NCBI GenBank assembly: GCA_013375375.1
Contig: JABXJX010000009.1
Location: 1 to 41,636 of the forward strand
Reading direction: 5' to 3'
DNA length: 41,636 nt
From: Desulfobacterales bacterium
Lineage (GTDB): Bacteria > Desulfobacterota > Desulfobacteria > Desulfobacterales > C00003060
Shown here piece after piece: positions 1 to 9,160 of the stretch. The notes under the pieces were generated by a model, which did not search any database, had not been told where the DNA came from, and worked only from the letters and a program-made list of their open reading frames with translations. The translations under genes were made by a program, and so were the position numbers. Each line of letters starts with the position of its first letter. Position 1 is the stretch's first letter.

Positions 1-126
1 TGGGTCATCCGAACCCACAAAGACGACACTTGCGTCTATTCGGTTCGACTCAGAGGCATCGATAATAGCCTGAAGATTGGTCCCGCCTCCTGAGAGCAGG
101 ACACCGATGCGGATCTTGTGAGCCAT
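1..126 (-). CDS. purN: Phosphoribosylglycinamide formyltransferase, N-terminal part (runs off the window)
   Basis: This enzyme transfers a formyl group from 10-formyl-tetrahydrofolate to glycinamide ribonucleotide in purine synthesis, in the cytosol. Only the first 42 residues are visible, on the minus strand from an ATG at 124-126. They begin [20 protein letters not shown], the typical N-terminal beta strand and [10 protein letters not shown] substrate-binding loop of the PurN family. The rest lies left of position 1. The gene is divergent from the WYL regulator that follows, with about 100 bp between the two starts. The ORF track omits it because it is cut by the window edge. Confidence 0.88.
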   Translation of the reverse strand, partial: MAHKIRIGVLLSGGGTNLQAIIDASESNRIDASVVFVGSDDP

Positions 127-195
127 AAATGTGTGACTACCAAGGGGCTTTGAACCTGTCAATAAGAATACAGTCTCGACGGGCTTATTTTTATC

Positions 196-224
196 TTGAC
201 TTTGAATCTATTTGAATCTATAGT
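196..224 (+). promoter_or_regulatory. Sigma-70-type promoter with a 10-bp tandem repeat as spacer, for the WYL regulator
   Basis: A TTGACT -35 (196-201) and TATAGT -10 (219-224) are separated by 17 bp. The spacer is almost entirely two perfect copies of TTTGAATCTA (201-210 and 211-220). The start codon of the next gene begins only 6 bp after the -10, so transcription would begin at or next to the ATG. The direct repeats could be a regulator site; that is inference. Confidence 0.5.
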
Positions 225-230
225 TTTTTC

Positions 231-884
231 ATGCAAAGTCACAGACTTGCACGTCTTCTGCAAATCATCGTCGAGGTTAGGGCGCAGCCTGACAACCCCC
301 CCGATCGAATCGCAAAGGCCTTTGGGATATCTACCAGACAATTCTACTATGACCGAGATCAACTTGCCCAAATGGGATTTCGGTTTTCACGTGAAAAAGG
401 CCGGTTCACTATCCTTAGAGATCCTGTGGTCACCATTGGGAATCTCCCGCTCAGTGAACTCCTGGCCCTTGTCCTGGCTACTCGCCATTTGTTTGCCACA
501 AGAGATTTTTCAGTCGTGCGGCGTGCGCTTACAGGGCTTTACAACATTATTGATCGGTTACCCGAGTCCCGGAAACAGCTTTTGAGGTCGGTCATACAGG
601 GTGTTATTATCAATGACGGCTTTGGTTGCAGGCCTGACGTCTTCGAAGACATCGTGCGCGCGGTTGACGAAAAGAGGCGTATCCTGGTGCACTTTAGGCG
701 TGCCGCTACAGGGAGCCGAACCGCGCTTGACCCGTTTGCGCTCTGTTTTAAGAAGTCCAAACTCTTTTTGGATGCCTATGCAGTCGAAAGAAAGAGACGA
801 AGACAATATAGACTGGGAACCATAGATAAAATTGTATTTACCCCGTTTTACAGGCCGGAATATTCTGGGAAGGAAGGAACTTAG
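231..884 (+). CDS. HTH-WYL domain transcriptional regulator
   Basis: Predicted DNA-binding regulator of 217 aa. Residues 1-60 form a winged helix (HTH_11/DeoR-like) with the recognition region around FGISTRQFYYDRDQL. Residues 140-210 match a WYL ligand-sensing domain, including DPFALCFKKSKLFLDAYAVE and YRLGTIDKI, although the signature W-Y-L reads L-F-L here. The protein stops right after WYL, so the C-terminal WCX extension common in this family is absent. No ligand can be assigned. The ATG at 231 is the only sensible start because the HTH begins immediately, yet it sits just 6 bp after a good -10, so the mRNA may be leaderless. A GGGGC-TTC-GCCCC hairpin follows the stop. The gene lies between purN and cobO on its own. 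Confidence 0.8.
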   Translation: MQSHRLARLLQIIVEVRAQPDNPPDRIAKAFGISTRQFYYDRDQLAQMGFRFSREKGRFTILRDPVVTIGNLPLSELLALVLATRHLFATRDFSVVRRALTGLYNIIDRLPESRKQLLRSVIQGVIINDGFGCRPDVFEDIVRAVDEKRRILVHFRRAATGSRTALDPFALCFKKSKLFLDAYAVERKRRRQYRLGTIDKIVFTPFYRPEYSGKEGT

Positions 885-896
885 GGGCTTCGCCCC
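884..896 (+). terminator. Short GC hairpin after the WYL gene
   Basis: GGGGC-TTC-GCCCC forms a 5-bp stem directly on the stop codon of the WYL gene. No T-run follows, so it may be an RNA-stabilising hairpin or a weak terminator. Confidence 0.3.
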
Positions 897-945
897 AACT
901 CAGCAGTCTTTGCGCCTGGTGAACTATTAACTAAAAGGGAAATAA

Positions 946-1476
946 ATGGGACTTCAAAAAGGCCTCATCCAAGTCTATACCGGCGACGGGAAAGGAAAGA
1001 CTACGGCTGCGCTTGGTTTGGCTATGCGTGCCGTGGGCCGCGGGTTGAGAGTGGTGATGATCCAGTTTTTAAAAGGGGACCGCGAAACAGGTGAGCTAAA
1101 CATAGCCCGGCGCCTCTCTCCGAAATTCATCATCAAACCCATGGGAAGGGACGGCTTTGTGGATCGGTCTAACTCTGATCCCGGGGATATAGACCTGGCG
1201 CAGACAGCCCTAAAAGAGGCCCGGAAAATATTTGATAATAAGGCGTGCGATTTACTCATTTTGGATGAGGTCAATGTAGCTGTTTCGCTGGGGCTTGTTG
1301 ACGAAGATGTGGTCCTGAAACTTATGAATGACAAGCCTCACGACATGGAACTGGTTCTTACAGGGCGTGATGCCCCTGCATCATTCATAGACAAGGCTGA
1401 TCTGGTGACCACCATGGAATGCACAAAGCATTATTTCAGCCGGGGAGAGGCCGCGCGGGTTGGCATAGAGCTCTAA
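946..1476 (+). CDS. cobO: Cob(I)alamin adenosyltransferase (ATP:corrinoid adenosyltransferase)
   Basis: Transfers the adenosyl group of ATP to cob(I)alamin or corrinoids to make adenosylcobalamin, in the cytosol. The 176-aa length and the sequence fit the CobA/CobO/BtuR family: a P-loop GDGKGKTTAA near residues 13-22, the strand RVVMIQFLKG at about 35-44, and the Walker B-like LLILDEVNVAVSLGLV at about 103-118, followed by LVLTGRDAP. The ATG at 946 has a modest AGGGAA ribosome site. The gene stands alone with no other cobalamin genes in view, as is common for salvage or maturation copies. It ends 46 bp before the NtrC-type regulator, so co-transcription is possible. Confidence 0.93.
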   Translation: MGLQKGLIQVYTGDGKGKTTAALGLAMRAVGRGLRVVMIQFLKGDRETGELNIARRLSPKFIIKPMGRDGFVDRSNSDPGDIDLAQTALKEARKIFDNKACDLLILDEVNVAVSLGLVDEDVVLKLMNDKPHDMELVLTGRDAPASFIDKADLVTTMECTKHYFSRGEAARVGIEL

Positions 1477-1522
1477 GCAACAGTTACGAAACAGAATGCA
1501 TCGTTTAAGCGGGGGTGTACAA

Positions 1523-2893
1523 ATGGGCAACAGCATACTTGTCGTTGATGATGAGCCGGACTTTCTGGAGACCGCCAGGAGAGGGCTGGTTACTTCTGGT
1601 TTTAAAAATGTGCGACTGGAGAGCGACTCCAGAAAGGCGGCGGCCCTTTTTGAACAGGGAGGGGCCGTTGATATAGCCCTTATAGATATAACCATGCCCG
1701 GGATGAATGGCGTGGAACTGCTGGAGGCAATAAAGAGTTCCAGCCCGAGCACCGAATGCATCATGGTCACGGCAATAAACGAGGCCAAGGTAGCTGTCGA
1801 GAGCCTGAAAAAAGGGGCCTATGACTACTTGGTCAAGCCGATCTCCAGAGATGATCTGGTCCTGGCAATAAATCGCGCCCTGGAAAGGAAACGGCTGCTT
1901 GATATCCTTGACCTCAGTAAAAAGAAGTCCCTCCCCAAACTGAAACACGTGGAAGCATTTAAACCGATTGTAACCAGGTCTGCCGACATATTCAGGGTGT
2001 TGAAAGAGGCAGAACTCCATGCCGCGAGTAATGTCCATGTTCTGATTACGGGGGAGAGCGGGACCGGAAAGGAGCTCTTGGCCAGGGCCATCCATTCAGC
2101 CAGCCCCAGGGCAAGATTTCCCTTCACGCCCGTCAACATGGCCTCGGTCACGGGAAGTCTGTTTGATGCCGAATTTTTCGGGCATACCCGTGGTGCCTTT
2201 ACAGGTGCGGAAAAGGACCGTGTGGGTTACCTGGAACACACCGGCCAGGGGACCCTGTTTTTGGATGAAATCGGTACATTGCCGCTTGACCTCCAAGGGA
2301 AATTACTCCGGGTGTTGCAGGAAGGGGAATATATCAAGGTCGGGACGAGCAAGACACAAAAGGCAAATGTTCGTTTTATCGCGGCCACCAACGCAAATCT
2401 GGAACGGCTGATGGCCAAAGGGGAGTTTCGAAAGGATCTATACTACCGTCTCAAAGGGGCGTGGCTCCACCTGCCACCCCTCAGGGAAAGACAAGAGGAT
2501 ATCCCCCTGTTGATAGAAAAGTTCTTAGAAGAATTTTGTAATGCCGGCGGAAATAGAGACATTGAGAAAGAGGCTGTATCCATTCTAATGGATTACGACT
2601 ATCCTGGAAACATCAGGGAACTCAGGTCCATTGTGCAGTCGGCAGTGAACCTGGCCCAGGGGAAGCCCATGGCCGTCAATTTTTTCCCGGATCATTTGCG
2701 AAAGCGAAAGGCCACGTCAAGGCGTGACCTTCAGGCAGGTTTTGAACCCATCGTTTCCCTTGCAGAAGCGGAAAAGGCCCATATTCTCAGGGCCTACAAG
2801 GAGACGGGCAAAAACAAATCCAGGGCGGCCAAGCTCCTGGGAATCGGCCTGAATACACTTCGCAGGAAATTGGAGTCCTATGGAGCCGAGTAA
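1523..2893 (+). CDS. Sigma-54-dependent NtrC-type response regulator
   Basis: Activates sigma-54 promoters after phosphorylation by an unknown kinase. In order it has a receiver domain (D9-D10-E11 acidic pocket, phospho-acceptor D55 in LIDITMPG, K105), an AAA+ domain with Walker A GESGTGKE near 178-185 and the sigma-54-contact loop GAFTGA at 224-229, and a Fis-type HTH at about 418-453 (KNKSRAAKLLGIGLNTLRRKL). The start at 1523 is preferred to the longer frame from 1496 because GGGGGTG precedes it and the receiver starts at once. The loop context is EFFGHTRGAFTGA rather than the usual ELFGHEKGAFTGA. No kinase adjoins; the c-di-GMP-type gene downstream may be functionally linked. Confidence 0.93.
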   Translation: MGNSILVVDDEPDFLETARRGLVTSGFKNVRLESDSRKAAALFEQGGAVDIALIDITMPGMNGVELLEAIKSSSPSTECIMVTAINEAKVAVESLKKGAYDYLVKPISRDDLVLAINRALERKRLLDILDLSKKKSLPKLKHVEAFKPIVTRSADIFRVLKEAELHAASNVHVLITGESGTGKELLARAIHSASPRARFPFTPVNMASVTGSLFDAEFFGHTRGAFTGAEKDRVGYLEHTGQGTLFLDEIGTLPLDLQGKLLRVLQEGEYIKVGTSKTQKANVRFIAATNANLERLMAKGEFRKDLYYRLKGAWLHLPPLRERQEDIPLLIEKFLEEFCNAGGNRDIEKEAVSILMDYDYPGNIRELRSIVQSAVNLAQGKPMAVNFFPDHLRKRKATSRRDLQAGFEPIVSLAEAEKAHILRAYKETGKNKSRAAKLLGIGLNTLRRKLESYGAE

Positions 2894-2987
2894 AGAATAG
2901 GTGAATCTCCCTCGGCTTGCTGCAGGGAGTTTCAATTAACGAAAAAGATATTAAGAGAAAGAGCCTTATCTTAAACAGGAGGTAACG

Positions 2988-4325
2988 TTGAAACAGCCAA
3001 ATTCTTCGACCTTAAAATCATGGATTGAGTTAAACCGACTCTTAAAGGAAAAAAAGAATTTAGAGGGATTGCTCCACGATAGAGTCACTGGCCTTCCAAC
3101 TATTCCACTTCTTTTTGCTGAAATTGAAAGGATACTGAAAGACCACAACCAGGTGGGCTTACTCTGCGTGGACGTTGTTAAGTACAGCAAAATCGAAGAA
3201 ATTTACGGCTATAAAATGTTTGACAAGGTAATGACAATGGTGGCCGATATCCTTGGGTCACTGCTTGGAGGATCACTCCGGGAAGCTGATATTATATCCC
3301 AGCTTATGATAAGCGGCAACACATTTGCCATCCTGCTTTCACCACCTCGCAAGAAGGGTGAACTTGGACAAGAGGACCTTTTAAGGATCAAAAAAAGGAT
3401 AAATTTAAAAATAACCAACGCCATTCGCGACTCTGTCGATTATGCGTTATTTCAAAAATTCGGCTGTTATGTAGGGAGTGCTATCCTCAATTATGACAAG
3501 GCCATCCGCCTTGAACGCCAACTTTACACTGCTATGGAGGAGGCACTCGAAGATTCGGCATCTGAACGAGATAAAGATGCTAAGAGAAGAATGGAGCAAC
3601 TTAAAAAGATAATTAAAGAAGAGGAGGTTTACACCCTCTTCCACCCAATAGTTAAGCTTCCGGGATATGAGATCATAGGATACGAAGCCTTAAGTAGGGG
3701 GCCGGGGCAAGGTGAATTCGAAAGACCGGACAAACTGTTCAAGGTTGCCTATCAAACTGAATTGCTTATCGAGCTTGATAGACTCTGTAGAAAAAAGGCT
3801 TTAACCGCCGCATCCGATATGAATCCCGAGCACATGCTTTTTTTGAATGTTGAGCCCGGCTCGGTAGACGATCCGGAACTAAGACAAATAGCAGCTTCTA
3901 CACTTTTGCTCGATTCCAACTTAACCCCTGATCGCATCGTTTTGGAGATTACAGAGCGCTCGGCCATAATGAATTTTTCGGCCTTTAGAAATGCCCTTGA
4001 ATACTTCCGGGCCTTGGGCTTTAAAATAGCAATCGACGATGGGGGGGCGGGCTATGCAACCCTTCAATCCATAATAGAACTAAAACCCGACTTCTTAAAG
4101 CTTGACATGTCCCTGATTCGAGACATAGACTCGGACAATGTAAAACAACAACTGGTAAAAGCCTTAAGAAGATTCAGCCAAGAAACGGACGTAAACATGA
4201 TAGCCGAAGGAATTGAAACCAAGGCCGAGCTAAAAACCTTGTTAAAGATGAACATAAATTTGGGCCAGGGATTCATCTTTGCGTATCCAAGCGAACCGTT
4301 TCCAAAAGTCAGAAGGGGGATATAA
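2988..4325 (+). CDS. Degenerate-GGDEF plus EAL domain protein (likely c-di-GMP phosphodiesterase)
   Basis: Predicted cytosolic c-di-GMP signalling protein of 445 aa. Residues 28-200 fold like GGDEF (HDRVTGLP at 30-37), but the catalytic GGDEF reads SGNTF at 109-113, so cyclase activity is not expected. Residues 205-440 are an EAL domain with the usual catalytic residues in place: E233 in YEALSR, N287 in FLNVEP, E320 in LEITER, D350-D351, K371 and D373 in KLDMS, E407 in AEGIET and Q428 in GQGF. The DDFG loop is DDGG. The start is a TTG at 2988 with an excellent AGGAGGT site 4 bp upstream. No membrane or sensory domain is visible. Located 94 bp after the NtrC-type regulator, so it may be its output or partner. 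Confidence 0.88.
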   Translation: MKQPNSSTLKSWIELNRLLKEKKNLEGLLHDRVTGLPTIPLLFAEIERILKDHNQVGLLCVDVVKYSKIEEIYGYKMFDKVMTMVADILGSLLGGSLREADIISQLMISGNTFAILLSPPRKKGELGQEDLLRIKKRINLKITNAIRDSVDYALFQKFGCYVGSAILNYDKAIRLERQLYTAMEEALEDSASERDKDAKRRMEQLKKIIKEEEVYTLFHPIVKLPGYEIIGYEALSRGPGQGEFERPDKLFKVAYQTELLIELDRLCRKKALTAASDMNPEHMLFLNVEPGSVDDPELRQIAASTLLLDSNLTPDRIVLEITERSAIMNFSAFRNALEYFRALGFKIAIDDGGAGYATLQSIIELKPDFLKLDMSLIRDIDSDNVKQQLVKALRRFSQETDVNMIAEGIETKAELKTLLKMNINLGQGFIFAYPSEPFPKVRRGI

Positions 4326-4405
4326 TCCGGTCTGTTGCCGCGTAGAATAATTGCTGCCGGGACGAAGATTAGCAGGGCGGAAATCTTCAAAATAGCATTT
4401 TTCCC

Positions 4406-4434
4406 TTGACATGAATTACATATAATATTATAAT
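4406..4434 (+). promoter_or_regulatory. Perfect-consensus sigma-70 promoter
   Basis: TTGACA (4406-4411), a 17-bp spacer and TATAAT (4429-4434) match the housekeeping consensus at all 12 positions. It lies in a very AT-rich stretch and would give a leader of about 60 nt before the small Cys protein at 4501. It may also contribute transcripts into gyrA. Confidence 0.75.
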
Positions 4435-4500
4435 AAATTTATTAAAAGTATAGGTAAGTGTTATTTAATTATATTTAATATGCTAACATAAAGGTTGACT

Positions 4501-4698
4501 ATGGAAAATTACATTGTTTGCGAAAAAAGAGGGAACCAGCCCAGAATTCATGTGGAAATATGCCGGCATCGATGCAAAGATGCCGGGGCCTGCCGGGCCT
4601 TTCGAAACTATATGAACAACCTATCCGAGACGGTGATCGAGGGCGCTGACGCGGTTTCCTTGCAACAAACAGACACGGTTTCCACGAGGGCCGCTTAA
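4501..4698 (+). CDS. Small four-cysteine protein of unknown function
   Basis: 65 aa, not recognised. The first half carries C7, C21, C25 and C31 (spacing C-x13-C-x3-C-x5-C), which suggests a small zinc or iron-sulfur site; the rest is low in secondary-structure signals. The ATG at 4501 is preferred over the TTG at 4495 of the ORF track. No strong Shine-Dalgarno is visible. A perfect-consensus promoter lies about 60 bp upstream, which argues that this is a real and strongly transcribed gene. gyrA follows after about 175 bp. The CxnCx5C ending resembles the later small protein at 9858, though overall similarity is weak. Function is unknown. Confidence 0.6.
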   Translation: MENYIVCEKRGNQPRIHVEICRHRCKDAGACRAFRNYMNNLSETVIEGADAVSLQQTDTVSTRAA

Positions 4699-4874
4699 TA
4701 CCTTCCAACCCGCACCCAAGAAGTCTTCCAGCCATTTTAATTCTTGACTAAAGGACGGAGAGTTTTTAAAAGTACATGTTTACGCCTTTCCTATTTTTGT
4801 GAGGGAAGTTGCCGGCCGGCGAGGTTCCCCCTGCCACATTTCTGCGGATACGACGGAGAAAGCAAGGCTTTTTG

Positions 4875-7304
4875 ATGAATATGTTGGATAGACAGGTCGA
4901 GGTCAAGATCGAAGATGAAATGAAGCGGTCCTATCTGGACTATGCCATGAGCGTAATCATCGGCCGCGCCCTGCCCGATGTTCGCGACGGCCTGAAGCCG
5001 GTTCATCGCCGGATTCTATATGCCATGCGCGAGCTTAAGAACGACTGGAACAAACCGTATAAGAAATCGGCTCGCATTGTGGGTGATGTGATCGGTAAAT
5101 ACCACCCACACGGTGACACAGCGGTTTACGATACCATCGTGCGTATGGCCCAGGATTTTTCTTTGCGTTATCCGCTGGTTGACGGTCAGGGAAATTTTGG
5201 CTCGGTTGACGGCGATGCGGCTGCTGCCATGCGGTATACCGAGATCAAGCTGATGCGTCTGGCACATGAGATGCTCGAAGACCTTGATAAGGAGACAGTT
5301 GATTTTACGCCCAACTATGATGAAACCCTGGCAGAACCTTCAGTGCTTCCGTCAAAGCTCCCGAACCTGTTGATAAACGGTTCTTCCGGAATCGCCGTAG
5401 GGATGGCAACCAACATCCCCCCTCACAATATCAGTGAAATAATTGATGCAGCGGTCGCTCTCATCGACAACCCGGAGATTTCCTGCGAAGAGCTGATGAC
5501 CTTTTTGCCGGGTCCTGATTTTCCCACCTCAGGCATCATTTACGGTCGCAAGGGTATTGAGAAGGCGTACAGTACGGGGCGCGGGATCATCAGGCTCAGA
5601 GCCCGGGTCATGGTCGAAAAGAACCCCAGAACCGGACGCGAGAGTATCATCGTGAACGAGATCCCTTATCAGGTGAACAAGGCGAGATTGATTGAAAAGG
5701 TCTCTGATCTGATCAGGGACAAACGGATCGAGTGGATTCAATATGTACGGGATGAATCAGACCGTGAAGGTATGCGGATCGTAATCGCTCTTAAAAAAGG
5801 CGCAAAGTCTGGCGTGATCATCAACCAGCTTTACACACATACCCAGATGGGATCCACATTTGGTATAATCCTGCTTGCCATAGTCGACAAGCAGCCTCAA
5901 ATCCTCCCCGTAAAAGATCTCATTGCCCACTTTGTAGAGCACCGAAAAGAGATCGTTGTTCGCCGCACGCGCTTTGACCTGGAAAAAGCAGAGGCCCGTG
6001 CCCATGTCTTGGAAGGGCTTAAGATAGCCCTGGATCATATTGATTCGGTTATTGATGTTATACGCTCTTCAAAGACACCGGCCGAGGCCAAGGAACGCCT
6101 CATTTCGCAGTTTGAACTGACCAAAATCCAGGCACAGGCCATTTTAGAGATGCGATTGCAGCGTTTGACCGGCTTAGAGCGCGACAAGATCGTAGAAGAA
6201 TACGAACAAACCATTCAGGCTATTGCCAGGTATCATGAAATCCTGGCCAGCGAGCGCTTGTTACTGAACATCATCAAGGAGGAGCTCGCTGAACTTAAAG
6301 AGCGATACGGGGACGAACGCCGTACCGAGATCGTCGATGAAACCGAGGAAATCAGCATAGAGGACATGATTGCTGAAGAGGACATGGTGGTCACGGTCTC
6401 ACATGCCGGTTACATCAAGCGCAATCCCATAACCCTGTACAACAGTCAGCGCCGAGGGGGTAAAGGGAAAACCGGCATGGCTACCAGAGAAGAAGACTTC
6501 GTGGATCGCCTGTTTGTGGCCTCCACCCATGACATATTCCTGTTTTTTACCAACCTTGGGCGTGTTTACTGGCGCAAGGTCTACGAACTGCCCCAGGCCG
6601 GACGGCTGGCACGAGGCAAAGCGATTGTTAACCTCCTTGCCCTTGGTAAGGGAGAAAAACTGGCTACCGTGCTCCCTGTGCGGTCGTTTGAGCCTGGGCA
6701 CGCCATTATCACGGCGACCAAAAACGGCATGGTGAAAAAGACAGACATTATGGCATACAGCCGCCCCAGGTCAGGTGGGATTGTTGCCTTGAATCTTGTT
6801 TCAGGCGACGAACTCATTGCAGCCCGCATTACAGACGGCACGCAGAATGTCTTCCTGGGATCCGGGCATGGGAAATCGATCCGGTTTCACGAATCGACCG
6901 TGCGGCTCATGGGCAGGGTTAGCCGGGGTGTTCGCGGCATGAACCTTGCCAAAGGCGATCATATAGTGGGCATGGAGGTACTCACCAACGGGAAGACCTT
7001 GATGACGGTAACCGAAAACGGGTACGGCAAGCGAACCTCCATCGACGAATATCCTGTGCGAAATCGTGGCGGCAAAGGCGTGATTACCATCAAGACCACG
7101 AAGCGAAACGGGATGGTGATCGGTATTATTCTGGTAACGGATGAGGAAGATATCATGCTGATGACTGATCGAGGAAAGATCATCCGGATGCCTGTAAAGG
7201 ACATCTCCGTCATTGGGCGAAACACGCAAGGGGTTCGGTTGATAGCCATGGAGCCCGGGGAGCGGGTGGTGAGTGCGGCCCGCCTGGCGGAAAAGGATGT
7301 ATGA
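4875..7304 (+). CDS. gyrA: DNA gyrase subunit A
   Basis: The DNA cleavage and rejoining subunit of gyrase, working with GyrB to introduce negative supercoils. The 809-aa product starts with [20 protein letters not shown]; this ATG fits the family N-terminus better than the TTG at 4809. Visible are [20 protein letters not shown], the quinolone-determining segment [12 protein letters not shown] (Thr at the E. coli Ser83 position, Asp at the Asp87 position), the active-site tyrosine in [11 protein letters not shown], and the GyrA box QRRGGKG opening the C-terminal beta-pinwheel. The GyrA box marks it as gyrase rather than ParC. gyrB is not in the window. The stop overlaps the first ATG of the gpsA frame, suggesting translational coupling. 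Confidence 0.97.
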   Translation: MNMLDRQVEVKIEDEMKRSYLDYAMSVIIGRALPDVRDGLKPVHRRILYAMRELKNDWNKPYKKSARIVGDVIGKYHPHGDTAVYDTIVRMAQDFSLRYPLVDGQGNFGSVDGDAAAAMRYTEIKLMRLAHEMLEDLDKETVDFTPNYDETLAEPSVLPSKLPNLLINGSSGIAVGMATNIPPHNISEIIDAAVALIDNPEISCEELMTFLPGPDFPTSGIIYGRKGIEKAYSTGRGIIRLRARVMVEKNPRTGRESIIVNEIPYQVNKARLIEKVSDLIRDKRIEWIQYVRDESDREGMRIVIALKKGAKSGVIINQLYTHTQMGSTFGIILLAIVDKQPQILPVKDLIAHFVEHRKEIVVRRTRFDLEKAEARAHVLEGLKIALDHIDSVIDVIRSSKTPAEAKERLISQFELTKIQAQAILEMRLQRLTGLERDKIVEEYEQTIQAIARYHEILASERLLLNIIKEELAELKERYGDERRTEIVDETEEISIEDMIAEEDMVVTVSHAGYIKRNPITLYNSQRRGGKGKTGMATREEDFVDRLFVASTHDIFLFFTNLGRVYWRKVYELPQAGRLARGKAIVNLLALGKGEKLATVLPVRSFEPGHAIITATKNGMVKKTDIMAYSRPRSGGIVALNLVSGDELIAARITDGTQNVFLGSGHGKSIRFHESTVRLMGRVSRGVRGMNLAKGDHIVGMEVLTNGKTLMTVTENGYGKRTSIDEYPVRNRGGKGVITIKTTKRNGMVIGIILVTDEEDIMLMTDRGKIIRMPVKDISVIGRNTQGVRLIAMEPGERVVSAARLAEKDV

Positions 7305-7315
7305 GGGGGGCGGGT

Positions 7316-8323
7316 ATGAAAATTGGTGTGATCGGAGCCGGCGCATGGGGGACCGCGCTATCCAACCTGCTGGCCGAAAAAGGCTTTAAGGTCGATCTAT
7401 GGGTTTTTGAAGAAGAAGTCTGCGCAGACATACTCAACGAGCGGGAAAACAAGGTCTTTCTCCCGGGGGTTTCCCTTTCCGAAAACATTCGACCTTCAAA
7501 CGATCTTGATCATGTTGCTGCAAACAAAGAGATGTTGGTTCTTGTGGTCCCTTCACATGTATTTCGGTCCGTAGCCGTGAGGATGGTACACCACCCCACA
7601 GAAGAGGGCATCATCGTCACTGCCACGAAGGGAATAGAAAACGAGACTCACCTGACCGTATCAGGTATCTTGCAACAGCTTCTTCCCCCGAGACTTCAAA
7701 GCCGGATTGCGGTCCTCTCCGGCCCGAGTTTTGCCAAGGAGGTGGCGAAAAAGGTTCCAACGGCTGTTACCGTGGCGGCCTTTGATCTTGAGGCGGCAAA
7801 GGTCGTGCAGGGTGTTTTTGCCACCCAATATTTTCGTGTATATACCAGCCATGATGTGCGCGGTGTGGAAGTGGGCGGGGCACTGAAGAACGTGATTGCC
7901 GTTGCGGCAGGAATTTCAGACGGGCTTGGCCTTGGATATAACACCAGGGCGGCCCTCATCACCAGGGGTGTGACCGAGATACAGCGTTTGGGTACAAGGC
8001 TCGGTGCAAACCCACAAACCTTTATGGGCCTGGCGGGGATCGGTGATTTGGTTCTGACCTGCACCGGAAAGTTGAGCCGCAACTGGACTGTTGGTTACAA
8101 GATCGGACAAGGGATGAAGCTTGGGGTGATCCTCTCCGATATGCGCACGGTGGCCGAAGGTGTCAAGACCACAAAATCGGTTTACAATATGTCCCGAAAG
8201 ATAAGGGTGGAGATGCCTATCACGGAGCAGCTTTACCGTGTGTTGTACGAAGATCTTGATCCGAAACAGGCGCTTCAAACCCTCATGAGCAGAGACCTGA
8301 GATCTGAGATCGATGAGGAATGA
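7316..8323 (+). CDS. gpsA: Glycerol-3-phosphate dehydrogenase [NAD(P)+]
   Basis: Reduces dihydroxyacetone phosphate to sn-glycerol-3-phosphate for phospholipid synthesis, in the cytosol. The 335-aa protein opens with MKIGVIGAGAWGTALSNLLA, a Rossmann GxGxxG nucleotide site. It has the family blocks VTATKGIE, VLSGPSFAKEVA and the substrate/catalytic region GGALKNVIAVAAGISDGLG with its conserved lysine, then GLAGIGDLVLTC. Two starts are possible: an ATG at 7301 that overlaps the gyrA stop, and the ATG at 7316, preferred because the Rossmann strand begins there and a G-rich site precedes it. It reads like the tail of a gyrA-gpsA-radC transcription unit. Confidence 0.96.
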   Translation: MKIGVIGAGAWGTALSNLLAEKGFKVDLWVFEEEVCADILNERENKVFLPGVSLSENIRPSNDLDHVAANKEMLVLVVPSHVFRSVAVRMVHHPTEEGIIVTATKGIENETHLTVSGILQQLLPPRLQSRIAVLSGPSFAKEVAKKVPTAVTVAAFDLEAAKVVQGVFATQYFRVYTSHDVRGVEVGGALKNVIAVAAGISDGLGLGYNTRAALITRGVTEIQRLGTRLGANPQTFMGLAGIGDLVLTCTGKLSRNWTVGYKIGQGMKLGVILSDMRTVAEGVKTTKSVYNMSRKIRVEMPITEQLYRVLYEDLDPKQALQTLMSRDLRSEIDEE

Positions 8324-8379
8324 AGCTTAGGATTGATGATTTTTGATCGTCAATTTTCTTAAGGATGCCTGCAAGGCTA

Positions 8380-9108
8380 ATGCCTGAAGAAAAGAAACCT
8401 CACAAAAGTGCCGGCCATCGAAAGCGACTCAGGGAAAAATTCCTCGCCTCCGGGCTTGTCGGATTCCACGACTACGAGGTCATAGAGCTACTACTCACGC
8501 TTGGGACGCCCAGAAAGGACTGTAAAGACCAGGCCAAGGCGGCCTTGAAACGCTTTAAGACCTTGCAAGCGGTGATTGAAGCCCCGCCTGAACAACTCCA
8601 GGAGATTAAGGGGGTCGGTCCTAAAAATATCTTTGGGATCAAGTTCGTCCGGGCTGTTGCCGAGCGCTACCTTCAAAAGAAGCTGATCAAAAAGGATCCT
8701 ATCCGGTCTTCAAAGGAACTTTTCAGTTATCTCTACCACTCACTTCGAGACAAGAAACGTGAAATCTTCAAGGTCGTCTTCTTGGATGCCCAAAACAAGA
8801 TTATCGCCATCGAAGACCTTTTTGAGGGGACGCTCACTGCCAGCAGCGTTTACCCCAGGGAGGTAGTGCAGACCGCGCTCAGGTATCATGCTGCCGGCCT
8901 TTTCCTCATACACAACCACCCATCAGGAGAGCCGAGGCCTTCCCGTGAAGACAGGCTCATCACACGGGATCTGATCCATGCCTGCCGGGTCATGGAAATC
9001 ACGGTCCACGAGCACCTGATCATCGGAGACAACACCTATTTCAGTTTCGCGGATCACGGTTACATCGCCGAGATGAACCGCGAGTACGAGGCCCGTCGCG
9101 GGGCCTGA
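8380..9108 (+). CDS. radC: RadC family JAB/MPN-domain protein
   Basis: 242 aa. Residues about 10-105 form the UPF0758 N-terminal helix-hairpin-helix part (IELLLTLGTPRKD, IKGVGPKNIFGIKFVRAVAE). The C-terminal part is a JAB1/MPN metalloprotease-like fold with the metal motif IHNHPSGEPRPSREDRLIT, matching HxHPSGx3PSxxD. The DNA-repair role of RadC is historical and not well supported; the biochemical activity remains unclear. The start at 8380 is chosen over 8365 because AAGG is better placed. It sits 56 bp after gpsA, on the same strand. Confidence 0.9.
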   Translation: MPEEKKPHKSAGHRKRLREKFLASGLVGFHDYEVIELLLTLGTPRKDCKDQAKAALKRFKTLQAVIEAPPEQLQEIKGVGPKNIFGIKFVRAVAERYLQKKLIKKDPIRSSKELFSYLYHSLRDKKREIFKVVFLDAQNKIIAIEDLFEGTLTASSVYPREVVQTALRYHAAGLFLIHNHPSGEPRPSREDRLITRDLIHACRVMEITVHEHLIIGDNTYFSFADHGYIAEMNREYEARRGA

Positions 9109-9114
9109 TTACAA

Positions 9115-9150
9115 TAACCTTTTCCTTGACTCACAAGGTTCTTTTTCCTA
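9115..9150 (+). terminator. Weak terminator-like inverted repeat after radC
   Basis: AACCTT and AAGGTT pair across a 13-nt loop and are followed by CTTTTTCC. The stem is short, so this is only a possible terminator. The loop also contains TTGACT, which could act as a -35 for the next gene. Confidence 0.3.
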
Positions 9151-9160
9151 AGTAAGTATC

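Noticed and set aside
5110-5150. Quinolone-resistance mutation in GyrA (Thr at position 83)
   Set aside because: Thr or Ser is the normal residue at this position in many bacteria; no claim of resistance can be made.
6801-7346. Minus-strand ORF of 181 aa within gyrA
   Set aside because: Antisense shadow of GyrA; His/Pro-rich composition typical of non-coding frames.
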